Shown one piece after another: positions 38,571-49,522 of a stretch of 64,000 nucleotides of DNA; the first letter of the stretch is position 1, and every line of letters starts with the position of its first letter. Both the position numbers and the translations under genes were made by a program. This DNA is from Siphonodentalium dalli (Eukaryota > Mollusca > Scaphopoda > Gadilida > Siphonodentaliidae), in contig CP136068.1 of the NCBI GenBank assembly GCA_032622095.1, positions 149,371,365 to 149,435,364 on the forward strand, in the 5' to 3' direction. The notes under the pieces are model-generated. The model was given only the letters and a program-made list of their open reading frames with translations, searched no databases and had not been told where the DNA came from.

Positions 38571-38735
38571 TGTGCGGAAGAGGTGCAACCGCATCTCGTG
38601 GTTAGAGTACCCCACATCGGTGGAAAGCGCAATTATATCGCGTTCCGGTGATACGTAACAGACCACGGAGTGTCTGGTCCATGGGCACAATATGTGTCCA
38701 GGTGATGATACAAGTTTCGAAGTGTTTGGAACATG
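38265..38735 (+). repeat. 96-bp tandem repeat, three units plus a displaced fourth
   Basis: GGAAAGCGC(A/T)AT phrases at 38265, 38361 and 38457 are exactly 96 bp apart. Each unit contains GATACGGAACAGACCACGGA or a close variant. A fourth unit begins near 38623 after an insertion of about 70 bp. A second copy of AGTGT(C/T)TGGAACATGATGTG follows near 38720. Confidence 0.85.
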
Positions 38736-38869
38736 ATGTGCGGAAGAGGCACAAATGGGCTCCACGTGGATATATATATTGCGGGTTCAAATAGGGTATG
38801 TAAATCCGAAACTCACGCAATTTGGGTCAGAAGAGATAGGTGGGAACCGGTCCAGCAAACATAATTGAT

Positions 38870-39655
38870 GGGATTAAAGCGGAATTTAAGGAACGATTAA
38901 GGTACAGCCGCGTTCAAGGCGCTAAACGTTACACCGATCACACGGGTGATGTGAGCCAACTGGTTTCGATGACCGGTGGCACGCTCGCTCGATTGAGCTT
39001 GAATACTCGGTACTTGCATGATTGTTTGGCAACATTTGCATAAAGTGGCGTTAGAAATAAAACCCCAAACGCTAACCAAACGAAATAACATTCTTTCCAA
39101 TCGAGATACCACCGCGAGAATATCGATTAAGCCGCTGCTTCGATTCGGACAACTGGTCCTTGTCGAATTATGTTTTTGAAAATTAAATGCGGAAATCTGC
39201 CGACGGAACGGCTAAGGTCGCGGAAGACCGAATGGAGTGTTTCGCAGCCGAGATTAATGCGCTAAAAGTTACACAGATCACACAGGTGATGTTATTTCGT
39301 TTAATAAAACGGATTTTTTTAGCCAACTGGTTTCGATGGCCTGTGACATAGTTGCTCAATTGAGCTTGAATACTCGGTAATTGCATGATTGTTTGGCAAA
39401 AAGAGCACTCTGGAAGGCTCACGTCACGATATAGCTGGAAACTAATAGTTGCTTGGTTGAGCTTGAATACTCGGTACTTGCATGATTGTTTGGCAACATT
39501 TGCAAAAGGTGGCGCTGGAAATAAAAGGCCAACGCTAAGCAAATGAAATAGCGTTCTTTCCAATCGAGATACCACGAGCGTATCGATTAAGCCGTTGCGT
39601 TGGACAACTGGTCCCTGTCGAATTATGTTTTTGAACATTAAATATGGAATAGGGT
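38870..39655 (+). repeat. Duplicated unit of unknown function, three partial copies
   Basis: The stretch from GCCAACTGGTTTCGATG through GAGCTTGAATACTCGGTA, CATGATTGTTTGGCAA and TTCCAATCGAGATACCA to GTCGAATTATGTTTTTGAA occurs at about 38955-39175 and again at 39322-39640. The second copy carries an extra internal duplication of the GAGCTTGAATACTCGG part (39363 and 39460). A plus frame (TGGTLARLSLNTRYLHDCLA) and a minus frame (39683-39183, 166 residues) are both open; I cannot tell which, if either, was coding. Confidence 0.6.
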
Positions 39656-40117
39656 TAACACAACGTCGATAGACTTGAGACAAATTGTAACAAAAAGCTA
39701 AGCAGCTTCAATAATTATAGTTGTAACCCAAGTTAATTGCTTGGAAGGGAGAACAATTGGCTTGTTTCGCTTTCCGAATGTCGACATATAGTCGGGAAAT
39801 CCGGGAATTTTTTAAACGGAAGAAATATACTTCCGGTGGAAACGCAAGGCACGTGAACCTCACGCAATAACGTGATTCCGAATATACCCCGCAATGTTAT
39901 TGTAGACATGCCAGGATTTTTTCTGATAACATGTTTTATGTTGTAGATCTGATATATCAACCAGAAGGCGCACCAGACTTACGGACACATTATAGGCTGT
40001 GTGCGGACGGGATTTTCGTTAGAAATCCAAGGCGGTAGCATGGCGCCAAGATACTGTGTGTGCAGGAGTTAAAGACATGCATCCACCTGATTCATACTTT
40101 GGGACTTACTGTTTAGC

Positions 40118-40178
40118 AGCCAGCGGCTATCTGCTACAAATGTGTTGTCTTTGTATTTGTACTTAGTCTAGAGCAGAC
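40118..40178 (+). repeat. 61-bp direct repeat, left copy
   Basis: Starts GCCAGCGGCTATCTGCTAC and ends TTAGTCTAGAGCAGAC. It is identical, or nearly so, to 40883-40941 and brackets about 704 bp that begins with the dispersed repeat at 40179. Confidence 0.88.
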
Positions 40179-40400
40179 TATTTGTTTTGGACGTTTCGCA
40201 GTATAGTACAAAACTTTTGTCTGAAGCGTAACGTATGAGTACAACTGAGTCGTTGTCATTGTGGATCTCATGCTAAAGGCATGTGGTTAGTGTTAATGAG
40301 TGATTGATTTTACGCCGTGGTCGGGCTTACCGGGTGAGCTAATGTTCTGGTCACTTTAGCCGGTCTGGTCTCGCAAGGTGCACGTATCAAATTTTAATTT
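40179..40400 (+). repeat. Dispersed repeat, uninterrupted copy
   Basis: Homologous to 33012-33180 plus 35113-35163. It includes the intact junction GAGCTAATGTTCTGGTCACT, which serves as the empty site for the Harbinger-like insertion. After CAAATTTTAAT the two loci diverge. Family not recognised. Confidence 0.88.
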
Positions 40401-40882
40401 AAAGTAAAAGAACATGTGGATATTTCAAATAAATGGAGCTCACGTATTGTGTAGATTTGTTTCTGAATTTTGGAATTCAGTGCTTTGCTGGAATCAAATT
40501 ATTACGAATTGGAACTAATCGCGTAGGATTCATATTGATCATGTTTATATATGCATATAATGCATCAATTGCATGTTTGGTTTTCTGCAAGTATGCAGGC
40601 AATAGTATTCAAAGCTTTCAGAGTTGTTTTCTCCACACAGTGGTTTTATCTCTGTTTTAATGCCTGAATGCCTTCTGTAAACGGCTGTCAGTTCAATCAA
40701 GTTGTTTGAAAATCTTGGTTTGAGAAGATATTTACGAACTGTATGAGTATACTGCATTAGCATATAAGACAGTATGAAGTTACTAGCCATGCTATTGGCA
40801 CGGATATTAAAAAGTTTTCTGCTTCCAAATGTTTTTGACGGCCGTTGCTGGAATGTCTGTTTTTCACCTTGTCACCAATAAA

Positions 40883-40941
40883 GCCAGCGGCTATCTGCTA
40901 CAAATGTGTTGTCTTTGTATTTGTACTTAGTCTAGAGCAGA
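40883..40941 (+). repeat. 61-bp direct repeat, right copy
   Basis: Right partner of 40118-40178. It is immediately followed by the left copy of a second, ~58-bp direct repeat (40942-41000). Confidence 0.88.
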
Positions 40942-41000
40942 CGTAAAATTCATCTGACTTGGAACGTTATTTATCTATCTTTCATTCCCATACTTTGCAG
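40942..41000 (+). repeat. 58-bp direct repeat, left copy
   Basis: From GTAAAATTCATCTGACTTGG to CCCATACTTTGCAG. Matches 42282-42340 with three or four differences. The pair brackets about 1.28 kb. Confidence 0.85.
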
Positions 41001-42281
41001 GTAAGTTTTATCTATAGCGTTAGTTATGGTTACGACTTTAAAATGTTGTGTATTCTACCTTGATATCAACACCGAATTTGTATGCATATCATTTGTTGCT
41101 GAGTTATAGCAATGCTATCCATCTTGGAAGTTTGACAATGCAATAACGGGAATTAATTGATTGGCAGTATAATTATGTGTTGGACCCACATGTAACAGCG
41201 GTAAAGCTACACATGTGATGCGATAGCTAAATTATGTTTCCGTTGTGCACTTTTAATACACGTGTTAGCGTTTTACATAACTCCCGGCGGTATAAACTAT
41301 ACACTTAAAGGCCGGACGGTTTGAAATATAAATGAGTTGTGATTAGAAGCACACAAGCCAGTATAGTTGGTGCATGTAGCGCGATTGATACAGTAAAGTT
41401 GAAACACGTCCTGCATGTACACATGTGTGAATGATTCAGTAAAGATAAATCACACATTGGAATGAATTCTTCCATTCATGTCAGACAGTACAGTCGACAT
41501 GTACAATTAGACAGGCATGCAATGCAAAAATGAGCCAGTCTTCTAAATCAGTTAAGTTTACAGACTTGGTAGACCTTGTCTAAGTTGAATGTCGACAAAA
41601 CCTTACTGAAATAAATCATTGAAGGCGCCTTGTATATAACATAAATTAATAGTATATGGATTCATCATAAACGCACGTACAGTCGATATAATCATGGTCC
41701 GTATATGGACTGTCCTACTAAAATGGTTTACAGTCTCAATAAGTACATTTGTTCTCTGATTTGAATATATAAAAAGGGCATTAAGCTGTAATTCTACAAA
41801 CCCAAGATACTATATCTTCCATTCAAATTATATTAAGATTTACAGAGAAGCTTTATCCGAACATCGCTGCACCCACCAATTGTCTGACCTTCATCAGTTG
41901 GCCAATTGTTGGTGAGACATCATGCCTGGCCAAGCATGGTATGTCGGTAGCAATGTAGGACTTGAAGCAAACACTCTAAACATCATTATTGTCAATGATC
42001 AGATTTCACTGTCAATAATACGATATTGCACTTTTATGAATAAGTGCAATGTATTTCTCCCTCGACATAGAGTTACCTATCTTGTAATTATTTAAGAACT
42101 GAAATGGAGTTATTTGTACCATTTTTACACATAACACGAGTATATGGGAAATTTAGTTACCACATTCATTATGATTTATATCATAAAACATGTATCTTCA
42201 TGTTGAACTGTATTCACCATTTTAATGACATTAGTAAAGGATATGTGTTAAATTTAATATATACAACTGTTACACGATTAA
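41001..42281. other. Intervening 1.28-kb segment, no gene recognised
   Basis: Sequence bracketed by the 58-bp repeats. It holds ACATGTGATG-type phrases and short frames only. It behaves as one inserted block but has no terminal inverted repeats or coding motif that I can see. Confidence 0.45.
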
Positions 42282-42340
42282 GTAAAATTCATCTGACTTG
42301 GAACGCTGTTTATCTATCTTTCTTTCCCATACTTTGCAGC
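42282..42340 (+). repeat. 58-bp direct repeat, right copy
   Basis: Right partner of 40942-41000, followed by CCCTCTGTCTGGAGGCC and then copy 2 of the 48-bp minisatellite element. Confidence 0.85.
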
Positions 42341-42394
42341 CCTCTGTCTGGAGGCCTTGGCCAAAATTACCCAAAGACGAAGTCGCCATATATC

Positions 42395-43223
42395 ACACAT
42401 ATAAATAATTCCGATATGGGCTTATCACTAAGTTATCAGTATTGTTCTTGAAATACGTTCGATATGAGCTTAGTTTCGGGATAAACTGATTATTTGAATA
42501 GAGTTGGAGGTGTGTGGTCGGTTATTCAGTTTGTATTTTATTTGAATACAGTCGAATTTGTGGGGGAGGTGACTCAGTTTGTATATTATTTGAATATAAT
42601 CGGATTTGTGTGGGGGTGACTCAGTTTGTATAACATTTAAATATAATCGGATTTGTGGGGTCTGTGACTCAGTTTGTATATTATTTTAATACAATCGGAT
42701 ATATGGGGGCGATGACTCAGTTTGTATAATATTTGAATAGAGTCCTATTTGTGGGGTCGGTGACTCAGTTTGTACATTATTTGAATACAATCGGATGTAT
42801 CGGGGCGATGACTCAGGTTGTATATTATTTGAATAGAGTTAGATTTGTTGGGGAGGTGACTCACGTTGTATATTATTTGAATAGAGTCGGATTTGTTTGG
42901 GCGGTGACTGGATTTGTATATTATTTAAATAGAGTCCGGTTTTGGGGGGCGATGACTCAGTTTGTATATTATTTGAATAGAGTCGGGGTTGTGGTTGCGG
43001 TCACTCAGTTTGTATATTATTTGAATAGAGTCCGATTTGTGGGGGCGATCAATCAGTTTGTATATTATTTGAATAGAGTCGTGTTTGTGGTTGCGATGAC
43101 CCATTATGTATATTGTTTGATGACTCCGATTACTATATTATTTAAATAGAGTTGAATGTGTGGGGGCGGTCTCTCAGTTAGTGCGATACATGGCGCATTA
43201 TGCCAACATAAGCATCAGACTAC
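42395..43223 (+). mobile_element. Repeat element carrying 48-bp minisatellite, copy 2
   Basis: Same leader (ACACATATAAATAATTCCG), array and tail (AACATAAGCATCAG) as 31312-32088, in the same orientation. Here the tail runs straight into ACTACGTCGTTATAAAGTAT, whereas copy 1 has ~180 bp before that phrase. The flanking 415-bp direct repeats of copy 1 are absent. Confidence 0.78.
42490..43170. repeat. 48-bp minisatellite, array 2
   Basis: About 14 units of the same 48-bp family as 31390-32040, again giving a false 138-residue open frame on the plus strand. Confidence 0.9.
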
Positions 43224-43887
43224 GTCGTTATAAAGTATAGCTGCTATAACAACGGTAATCCCCAGAAAGTAAATTTCAGAATATTTCCGCATTGCCTTCA
43301 AAATGTACTGTTATTTTCCTCATCGGCAACTTTTTCTCAATAATCTACTTATTAACAGTATGTGGTTGTCCCAGCTCGAGGTTTCATTTTTTGTGTGACT
43401 TATGATCTGATATCGCAAAGAAACATTGAATTAATTACCCGGTAGAAAATCCACGATTGTCAGCGACGCACAGCAACCTTGCACACAAAGCCACCATTTA
43501 AATCGTGCAATCTCGAGTTGAGACCTTTACATAAAGTGGCATACATTAGGGTGCAGGTATTAACTAAGAAATAAAATACTTTTTCAATGTTACAAATTTC
43601 CCTGTCAGAACATCAAAAGGTGCCCAGGTATTTTATTGTGGAATATGTTCTCTACGAGCAAACCTGAATGCACTGACGACATCAGCCATAACTGAATCGA
43701 TAATGGACACTTCATCTCTATGTGAAGAACCCCTCATACTTGACTGCCTGTGTGAAGCACGGACTGTTGCAGAATCAATCCTCATGTCTACCAATGTGTT
43801 CGATGTTAGCATGCTTGAGGGTAACCCATATACAAGTGTTGGACCTCGTATATTAATGTAACATTAATATTAACAGTTAATATATAG
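43224..43887. other. Intron, no gene recognised
   Basis: Unique-looking sequence between the minisatellite element and a hairpin. No motif, RNA gene or repeat recognised. Confidence 0.35.
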
Positions 43888-44052
43888 ATAGAACCGCATG
43901 AGTGTCTGGATTTTGACGAAATTATCGCACGAGATTTGTTGGCGGAGCGATACCTCGAGTGCGGGACGCAGTCCCACACGAGATGTATCGCGTTCCGCCA
44001 ACAAATCGAGTGCGGTAATTCGTCAAAATCCAGACACTCATGCGGTTCTATT
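43888..44052. repeat. 165-bp hairpin
   Basis: The left arm begins ATAGAACCGCATGAGTGTC and the right arm ends GACACTCATGCGGTTCTAT. Arms are about 75-80 nt with a few mismatches and a small loop near GTGCGGGACGCAGTCCCAC. It lies in the SRCR intron, about 540 bp downstream of the exon at 44591. Confidence 0.92.
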
Positions 44053-44590
44053 TTTATTACATATCTCCGTATCATAGTAAGTTGACTCACAATCGTACAT
44101 ATCCGGTACCGAAAATGTTAATTTAATTGAGTTTTAACGGCATTATAGGGTTAACGCAACAATCAGACAGGGAGCCCGTCTATCCGCGAGTGAACTTGAC
44201 CCATCTTGACCCGTGCAAATGTGTTAATTGGGTTTTCCCAGATTTTCCAAAAATATAACCCAATCAGCGCGCTGCGATTTCGGCAAGTGGGTTGTCGCCC
44301 TTGCGTTGAAAAGTTGAAAAAGTTAAAATAGTAACGGCGAAAGCCAGTTTAACAACACTGAATGAAATAGTTCCGTCGACAGATTGCACTAGTGCGATTC
44401 TTAGAACTATCACACGCCTGGAACGTCGTGCGATCATGCGAATTACGTTGATATATAGATATGTAATAAAATGCATACAATAATATGATTTGAAGGCAAT
44501 TACTAATTACGATATGGTAATTAAGGCCGCCCTAGTCGGGTGATTTGAGGTACTTATTATTTGAGTGATTTATGCTTTGATTCAGCTCAC

Positions 44591-44732
44591 CAGAATCCAG
44601 CGATCTGTGTGCAGACAACTCGAGCACTAGTGTTCGACCACTCATCATCACAGATTGTGCCCCATTGCTCGTTGTGAAAGACCTCTATCCGTCCTTCGTA
44701 TGGCCCGGAGCCTCCTATCAGCCGCGCGGTAT
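44591..44732 (-). CDS. SRCR domain exon, N-terminal half (domain 1)
   Basis: A 142-nt internal exon. The acceptor reads ccagtttcag before the exon; the donor is TG followed by gtgagc. It supplies two bases of a split codon, 46 whole codons, then two more bases. The translation starts TARLIGGSGPYEGRIEVF, contains WGTICDDEW, and ends ARVVCTQIAGF. This is the classic first half of an SRCR domain: the RL(I/V)GG opening, the EGR(I/V)EV strand, WGT(I/V)CDD and the VVC cysteine. Two cysteines are present and there is no cysteine after the final LG/AG position, which fits six-cysteine group A domains. It should splice to the exon at 20547-20384. The family assignment is firm; the gene identity is not known. 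Confidence 0.88.
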
Positions 44733-46481
44733 CTGAAACTGGAAGGATATTTCTGTTTGACAACATATCACTGTATCCTTATCGTTTATAACATAAATCA
44801 ACGATTCCGCCAACAATATTTATTGTATGTAAACAATGGTTTATGACATTAACCATGTGTTCTGCTCATCTACATACCAAATTAATCCTTTCTATATTGA
44901 ATGGATCGCAGAGTCTGTTAAGATGTGTGCATTTGAATGAGCTATTTTTCATTTGGAGGCAATAACTGCAATAAAAGACCTATGGTCGTTATTTGAACTA
45001 GCCATCTGAATATTTCACATGGGATAACCGTTCACCCAACATACCCTCGCGGAAATATGTTCATAGTCGACCTTTATTATTCACATCTATGTACGTAAAA
45101 GAGTATGATCTGTGTGTTCGTCCGTTTGTCGAGACCCTAGATCCTTAGACCGATGTGGTGACTCGATGTACCCTGGCGGAGGTTATAACGGCGTTAGTTT
45201 TTCAAATTTGTATTTAAATAAATTAAGTTAAAAAAATAAAAACACACACATTAAGATAAGCTCACTATGGGCCTATTTCAGAATCAAATATGTGTTAATA
45301 TTTAGAACCTATTTGCAAACCAGATGGACGCTGCTTATAACTATGTTTCCACTGTGGTCCACATCATTCAACAGAATAACGGACATAAGTCCATTATGGG
45401 ATTATTCCCGAAATCAAATACACCCAATGTGAACCAATGTCAATGATTATGTCCAATATGAATCTATTTGCACGAGGATATATTGAAGTAGCGTGATAAG
45501 TATTAAATATATACTGACTTAACCTTAAGTATGGGCAGTTGTCTGAAACAGGGTTACGGACAGTCATATTTCCAATTATATGTAGTCAATACAAAATAGC
45601 AAAAAGCTATGTATAGGTTATATACATCTATGTATAACTTCCGATTTACCCCACCCATACTAACAACAGTTACGGGTTGAGGAATCAAAAACTTTACGGG
45701 CAGTATATAACATACTTATACATAACCGTAACTATGGGAAGTATATAAACGCCTTGATATTACAGTGTCGGAATTATGCACCTAATAATTGGCATATTTG
45801 TTAGGGTGTCTTTTTTCAAGATATTTGGTATACATTTCTTGCTCTTCAAAGCGCGTTACACGATCCGTTTGTATACACGGTGTTCTGTGAGAGGGGGATC
45901 TGCATGATTGTTTGAAAAACAAACAAATAGTGAAAATTATTACAATGCATTACCACGTCTTTCGTTAATGTCTGTTCACAGGCAAACAAAGAGCGAGCTA
46001 TTGTGCGTTCCGGTTATTTGAACTATTAACACCATCCATGGTCACGCTACAGCATAACATTTGTTCATCATTCAGCATCATACACTCTTTTTTTATCTAT
46101 GTATTGTATATAATTTAACATGTACAGTTCAGTTGGTGAATAATGCAAAAGTGAATGTGCCAATGAACGTTTTAGGTTCACTCAGACGCCCCCAACAAAG
46201 TTATAATTATGTCCATTCCACATTCAGAGCGGGAACGCAACTACCCCCGGACAATCCACCCATTTCGCTGTGGGACAACCCGCCCGCCTATAAATTATAC
46301 AAATGGCAATTAGGAGGTGTGATTGGTAAATCAGATGTGCAATTAGGCTGAATAAGCTATGGTTTGCCTATTTTTATATAATAATTATAAATATAGCTGA
46401 TGTATAAATTTGGATGGATAACTGGCCACCACCGACGCCCACAAACACGACGCGAACGGTAATTGATAGGTGTATATTATA
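44733..46481. other. Upstream intron/flank of SRCR exon, no further exon found
   Basis: By gene order this should be the intron before SRCR domain 1. I searched the minus strand for an HNC...EDAGVxC half or a signal peptide and saw neither. The 96-residue plus frame 46061-46351 has no recognisable motif. Confidence 0.35.
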
Positions 46482-46632
46482 CAGTTATCGCCCGCGATTG
46501 AGTGAGACACGGGGATTTGTCGACCGCTCGAGACCTGGAATGTCACCCGATGGCCGCAGGCCCGAGGGTGACATTCCAGGTCGAGAGCGGCGACAAATCC
46601 CCGTGTCTCACGAAAACAAGGGTGATAACTGT
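46482..46632. repeat. 151-bp hairpin
   Basis: The outer arms are CAGTTATCGCCC and GGGTGATAACTG; the inner arms run from TGAGACACGGGGATTTGTCG to CGACAAATCCCCGTGTCTCA. The loop is near CCGATGGCCGCAGG. Near-perfect pairing over about 70 nt per arm. Confidence 0.92.
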
Positions 46633-47372
46633 TTTGTTATCTGACAAAGGAGTACACACGAACCTACTTAATAGCAGGCATAAATGCGCGCATATATTCT
46701 TTAATCCAGTTCGAAAAGTTAATTTTATGTTGGAATCATCGCTATTTAGAAAATAAAACATTCATAATCTGGATCAATTAACAGACCCGTCGTTTGCGCA
46801 GCTATTCTCCGGTCAATTTTCTGTTTGCATGGTGGAAATCGGTTCACGGAAAGAGGAGTAAAGCAATTTCTAAGTTGAGTAGCCATGCAGCGAAATGTTC
46901 GGTTTCGTTTCAAATGAGCGTGAAGACGCAGACAGACGTGTTAATTTCCAGAATGCTAAAATGTGAAACTAACACGTTGTAGTAGTGCAAAAAGAAATGA
47001 ACATATGTTACAGATCGTTACGCAACATATGTGCATTATCTGAAGTCTGAATGTATTGAAGAAAAGAAATAGTCAATTGATAAACAGTAAAGAGTGGCTA
47101 TTTGGTCTAGTACATAAACGTAGTTGTAACGTATGTACATCGTATGTGCAATTGTCTGCAGCACATACCAACTGCATAATAAGGTTTATCTATTTGTCCC
47201 ATGGTCTTTATTATTGATATAAAAAGGTCCAATAGGAACATTACACCTTATAACGGATTTGTGTCTGGGATAACACCATTTATACATAGTGTGCTTTAAT
47301 TGCAAATAAAAAAACACACAATTATGCAAATTAGCAAACACCACAGTTCGCTGTTGTTACGAAACAGTGGGG
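46633..47372. other. Intergenic or intronic, no gene recognised
   Basis: AT-rich sequence with short frames only. Confidence 0.35.
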
Positions 47373-47382
47373 TTTATAAAAA
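47373..47382 (+). promoter_or_regulatory. Possible TATA box
   Basis: TTTATAAAAA lies 38 bp before an ATG at 47411 that opens a signal-peptide-like frame. TATA-like strings are frequent by chance in AT-rich DNA, so the support is only positional. Confidence 0.2.
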
Positions 47383-47410
47383 CAGTGTTTTTCGAAATTT
47401 TTAGAGAGCT

Positions 47411-47515
47411 ATGAGAGAATCTCTGCGCGTTGAGTTCTTCGTAGTTCTATGTTTACTGGTAACAGCTGAGCGGTCAATAACTGAGACAATGTTACCCTCG
47501 AGGGTAATATGGTGA
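47411..47515 (+). CDS. Possible first exon with signal-peptide-like start
   Basis: A short frame starting MRESLRVEFFVVLCLLVTA, then ERSITET, reaching a stop about 35 codons in. An n-region with arginines, a hydrophobic core and a small-residue TA end look like a secretion signal. Possible splice donors (CTG|GTAACA and AGG|GTAATA) lie inside the frame before the stop. A TATA-like box sits at a suitable distance. No following exon was identified; it could be chance. Confidence 0.2.
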   Translation: MRESLRVEFFVVLCLLVTAERSITETMLPSRVIW

Positions 47516-49522
47516 TTTACGGCCCGCCATGTGACGCACTCTCAGCCAATCAGAAGAGAGGAAAATGGGATGAAATGGGATGGAGGATAACAAAACATTA
47601 TAATTAATTTTCTAATCAGTACCACGTAATTTGGAGCAATCTGACAGTATATTATTACTATCCACATATAAAGCGAAATGGTTTCTTCTACCATAAAATT
47701 TGTAAACAATAGCCAGACAGCGACGAAATTAGGTGACAATTACTATGTAGACATGCGTGTTTCGTACTATAAGAACATCATACCGCGACAAATCTATATA
47801 TATATTAAGCGGTATGTCAAACTAGTTATGTTCATACTGTGTGTTACCTGGGGACTAGTACATATACTATCATTATCATCACCACCAACTACTTTTTGCA
47901 AATATTTCTTCTGCATCTCAATGTTCTCATGGAACGAGAGAAATAAACAATTGAAGTGAATTGGACATCCCCCCAATTTATAAACAAATGTAAATATAAT
48001 GTAAAATTATTATGTTAATGCAGTTTATTTATTCTGATTTTCTCAGTAGTTTGCTTGATTGATTAAAACAAATTTAAATGATTATATTTGTTTTCACTTT
48101 TGACTATTTTTTATTGGACGGAGAACACCCTATCGGTTCCGTCGATTTCCCAGGACAGACATTAAAAACCGTCTGTTGGTAGTTATTCAAATAATGTGTT
48201 ATAAATACAAAATATAGAGCATTGATACTTTGGTGAATTTTGAAAGTGAAAACCGTTTCTCCCAAAATGCTAAGTAAATTGTATATACCCCTACATAAAT
48301 CAAGATATCCAACACTCATATAATTTGCAAAAAGTCAAGTACATATTTCTTTCGCTATATCTAAATTGATCATTTTCGGACATCCCGCCTCCAACAATTT
48401 ATTTGTTTTATTTATATGTTTCATAGATAATCAAAGACCGAGCGATTAAGATTTATCGCACTCCACCGTCCCCTAAGATTAAAACAAATCAGCACTATAT
48501 ATAATTGAGCAACGTACTCTTTGCATGACTAAATCTTTGACATTTTAACACACCTTACATGTCTCATCTCTCATCTGGTCGTCATACTACATACGGATCA
48601 TCGGAGTGTCCTCTAGATGGGAGCTTACCATTATTTCCAAATTCTCTTAAACATGGCTGCCAGTGTATTTTGCTCTTTGTATGAATAAATCCGTTGGATG
48701 TTTAGTATTACATAGACATACCAATTTCTGCATTCCATATCGCTCCATTAACTGTAACATTTGACAATAGCCCACATCCATGTAGAGCTTCAGTGTCATT
48801 GACACTTTTCTGGTGGTGTTACTGACAATGATTCATATGTACCTCACAAATACAATTTAAACGCATTCAAAAATAATTATCTCGGAACTGCAACTCGCAA
48901 GTCCAAAATCACATCACAAACATGTATGCTGATTTCCCCAAATCCACATCACAAGTGCACTCTCGTATGAGCTGACGGACTGATTACATAATACAACTGT
49001 TTTATCAAACGGGCGTAAAACAATTATAAAATATTGGAGTTATGGACCAATTATATAATACATGTAGATATTTAAAACATTATTTTCACTTACGAAATCA
49101 TGAACACTGGAATATGTGTGGCTGGGAGATAATTTCCGGTGTATATGACTCTCAAAATTCATATATTAGTACTTAGAATGACGGGCCATGTTATGAAAAT
49201 GTAGATACATTTTCAGAATCCTCTATATGGAAGCTATCGAATTTGAGCGACATTCGTTCAGAAACATGGCTTGCCATCTTGAATTTTACTCATTGCAACT
49301 CCAAATACGTTGGCATGTCCCACATACAGCCAACAGTGTTCATCAAATTTATCCGAAAACTTCATATTGCTCTTCGGGTTTGACCTCTGGCATTACTTGA
49401 ACATCTCTTATTTTAGGAAACCTGGACTGTATTACGTGTTAAATGTTTGTTTGACGGCAATGAACTGTCAAACTCATTGTTATCTTAAATAAATGCACAC
49501 ACTGTACACGATTACAGGTATT
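47516..49522. other. No gene recognised
   Basis: Two kilobases of AT-rich sequence. Frames 47678-47959 (plus) and 48319-48104 (minus) have no motif or splice context. No repeats found. Confidence 0.35.

Larger units (their letters stand above)
2316..44732 (-). other. SRCR-domain gene locus (partial, three exons visible)
   Basis: Minus-strand split gene encoding tandem scavenger-receptor cysteine-rich domains. Exon order in transcription is 44732-44591, 20547-20384, 2454-2316, separated by introns of about 24,043 and 17,929 nt. Phases are compatible throughout: exon 1 ends with two bases of a codon and exon 2 supplies one; exon 2 ends with one base and exon 3 supplies two. Donors are gtgagc, gtgagt and gtaagt; every acceptor ends in AG. 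SRCR proteins are usually secreted or membrane-anchored extracellular receptors; no signal peptide, membrane segment, stop codon or poly-A signal belonging to this gene is visible, so both ends lie outside the window or are unrecognised. The introns hold nearly all the satellites and mobile elements between 2.4 and 44.6 kb. A pseudogene is possible, but all three exons are open with intact splice sites. Confidence 0.82.

Noticed and set aside
38780-38800. Pol III B box (GGGTTCAAATAGGG)
   Set aside because: No A box at a suitable distance, no tRNA fold and no SINE body.
39183-39683. 166-residue minus-strand frame as a gene
   Set aside because: It spans two partial copies of a duplicated repeat and shares phrases with 38897-39112 because of that duplication. 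No family motif, and the plus strand is also open in part.
42733-43149. 138-residue plus-strand frame with MTQFVYYLNRV repeats
   Set aside because: It is the 48-bp minisatellite read as 16-codon units; the paralogous array at 31607-31849 behaves the same.
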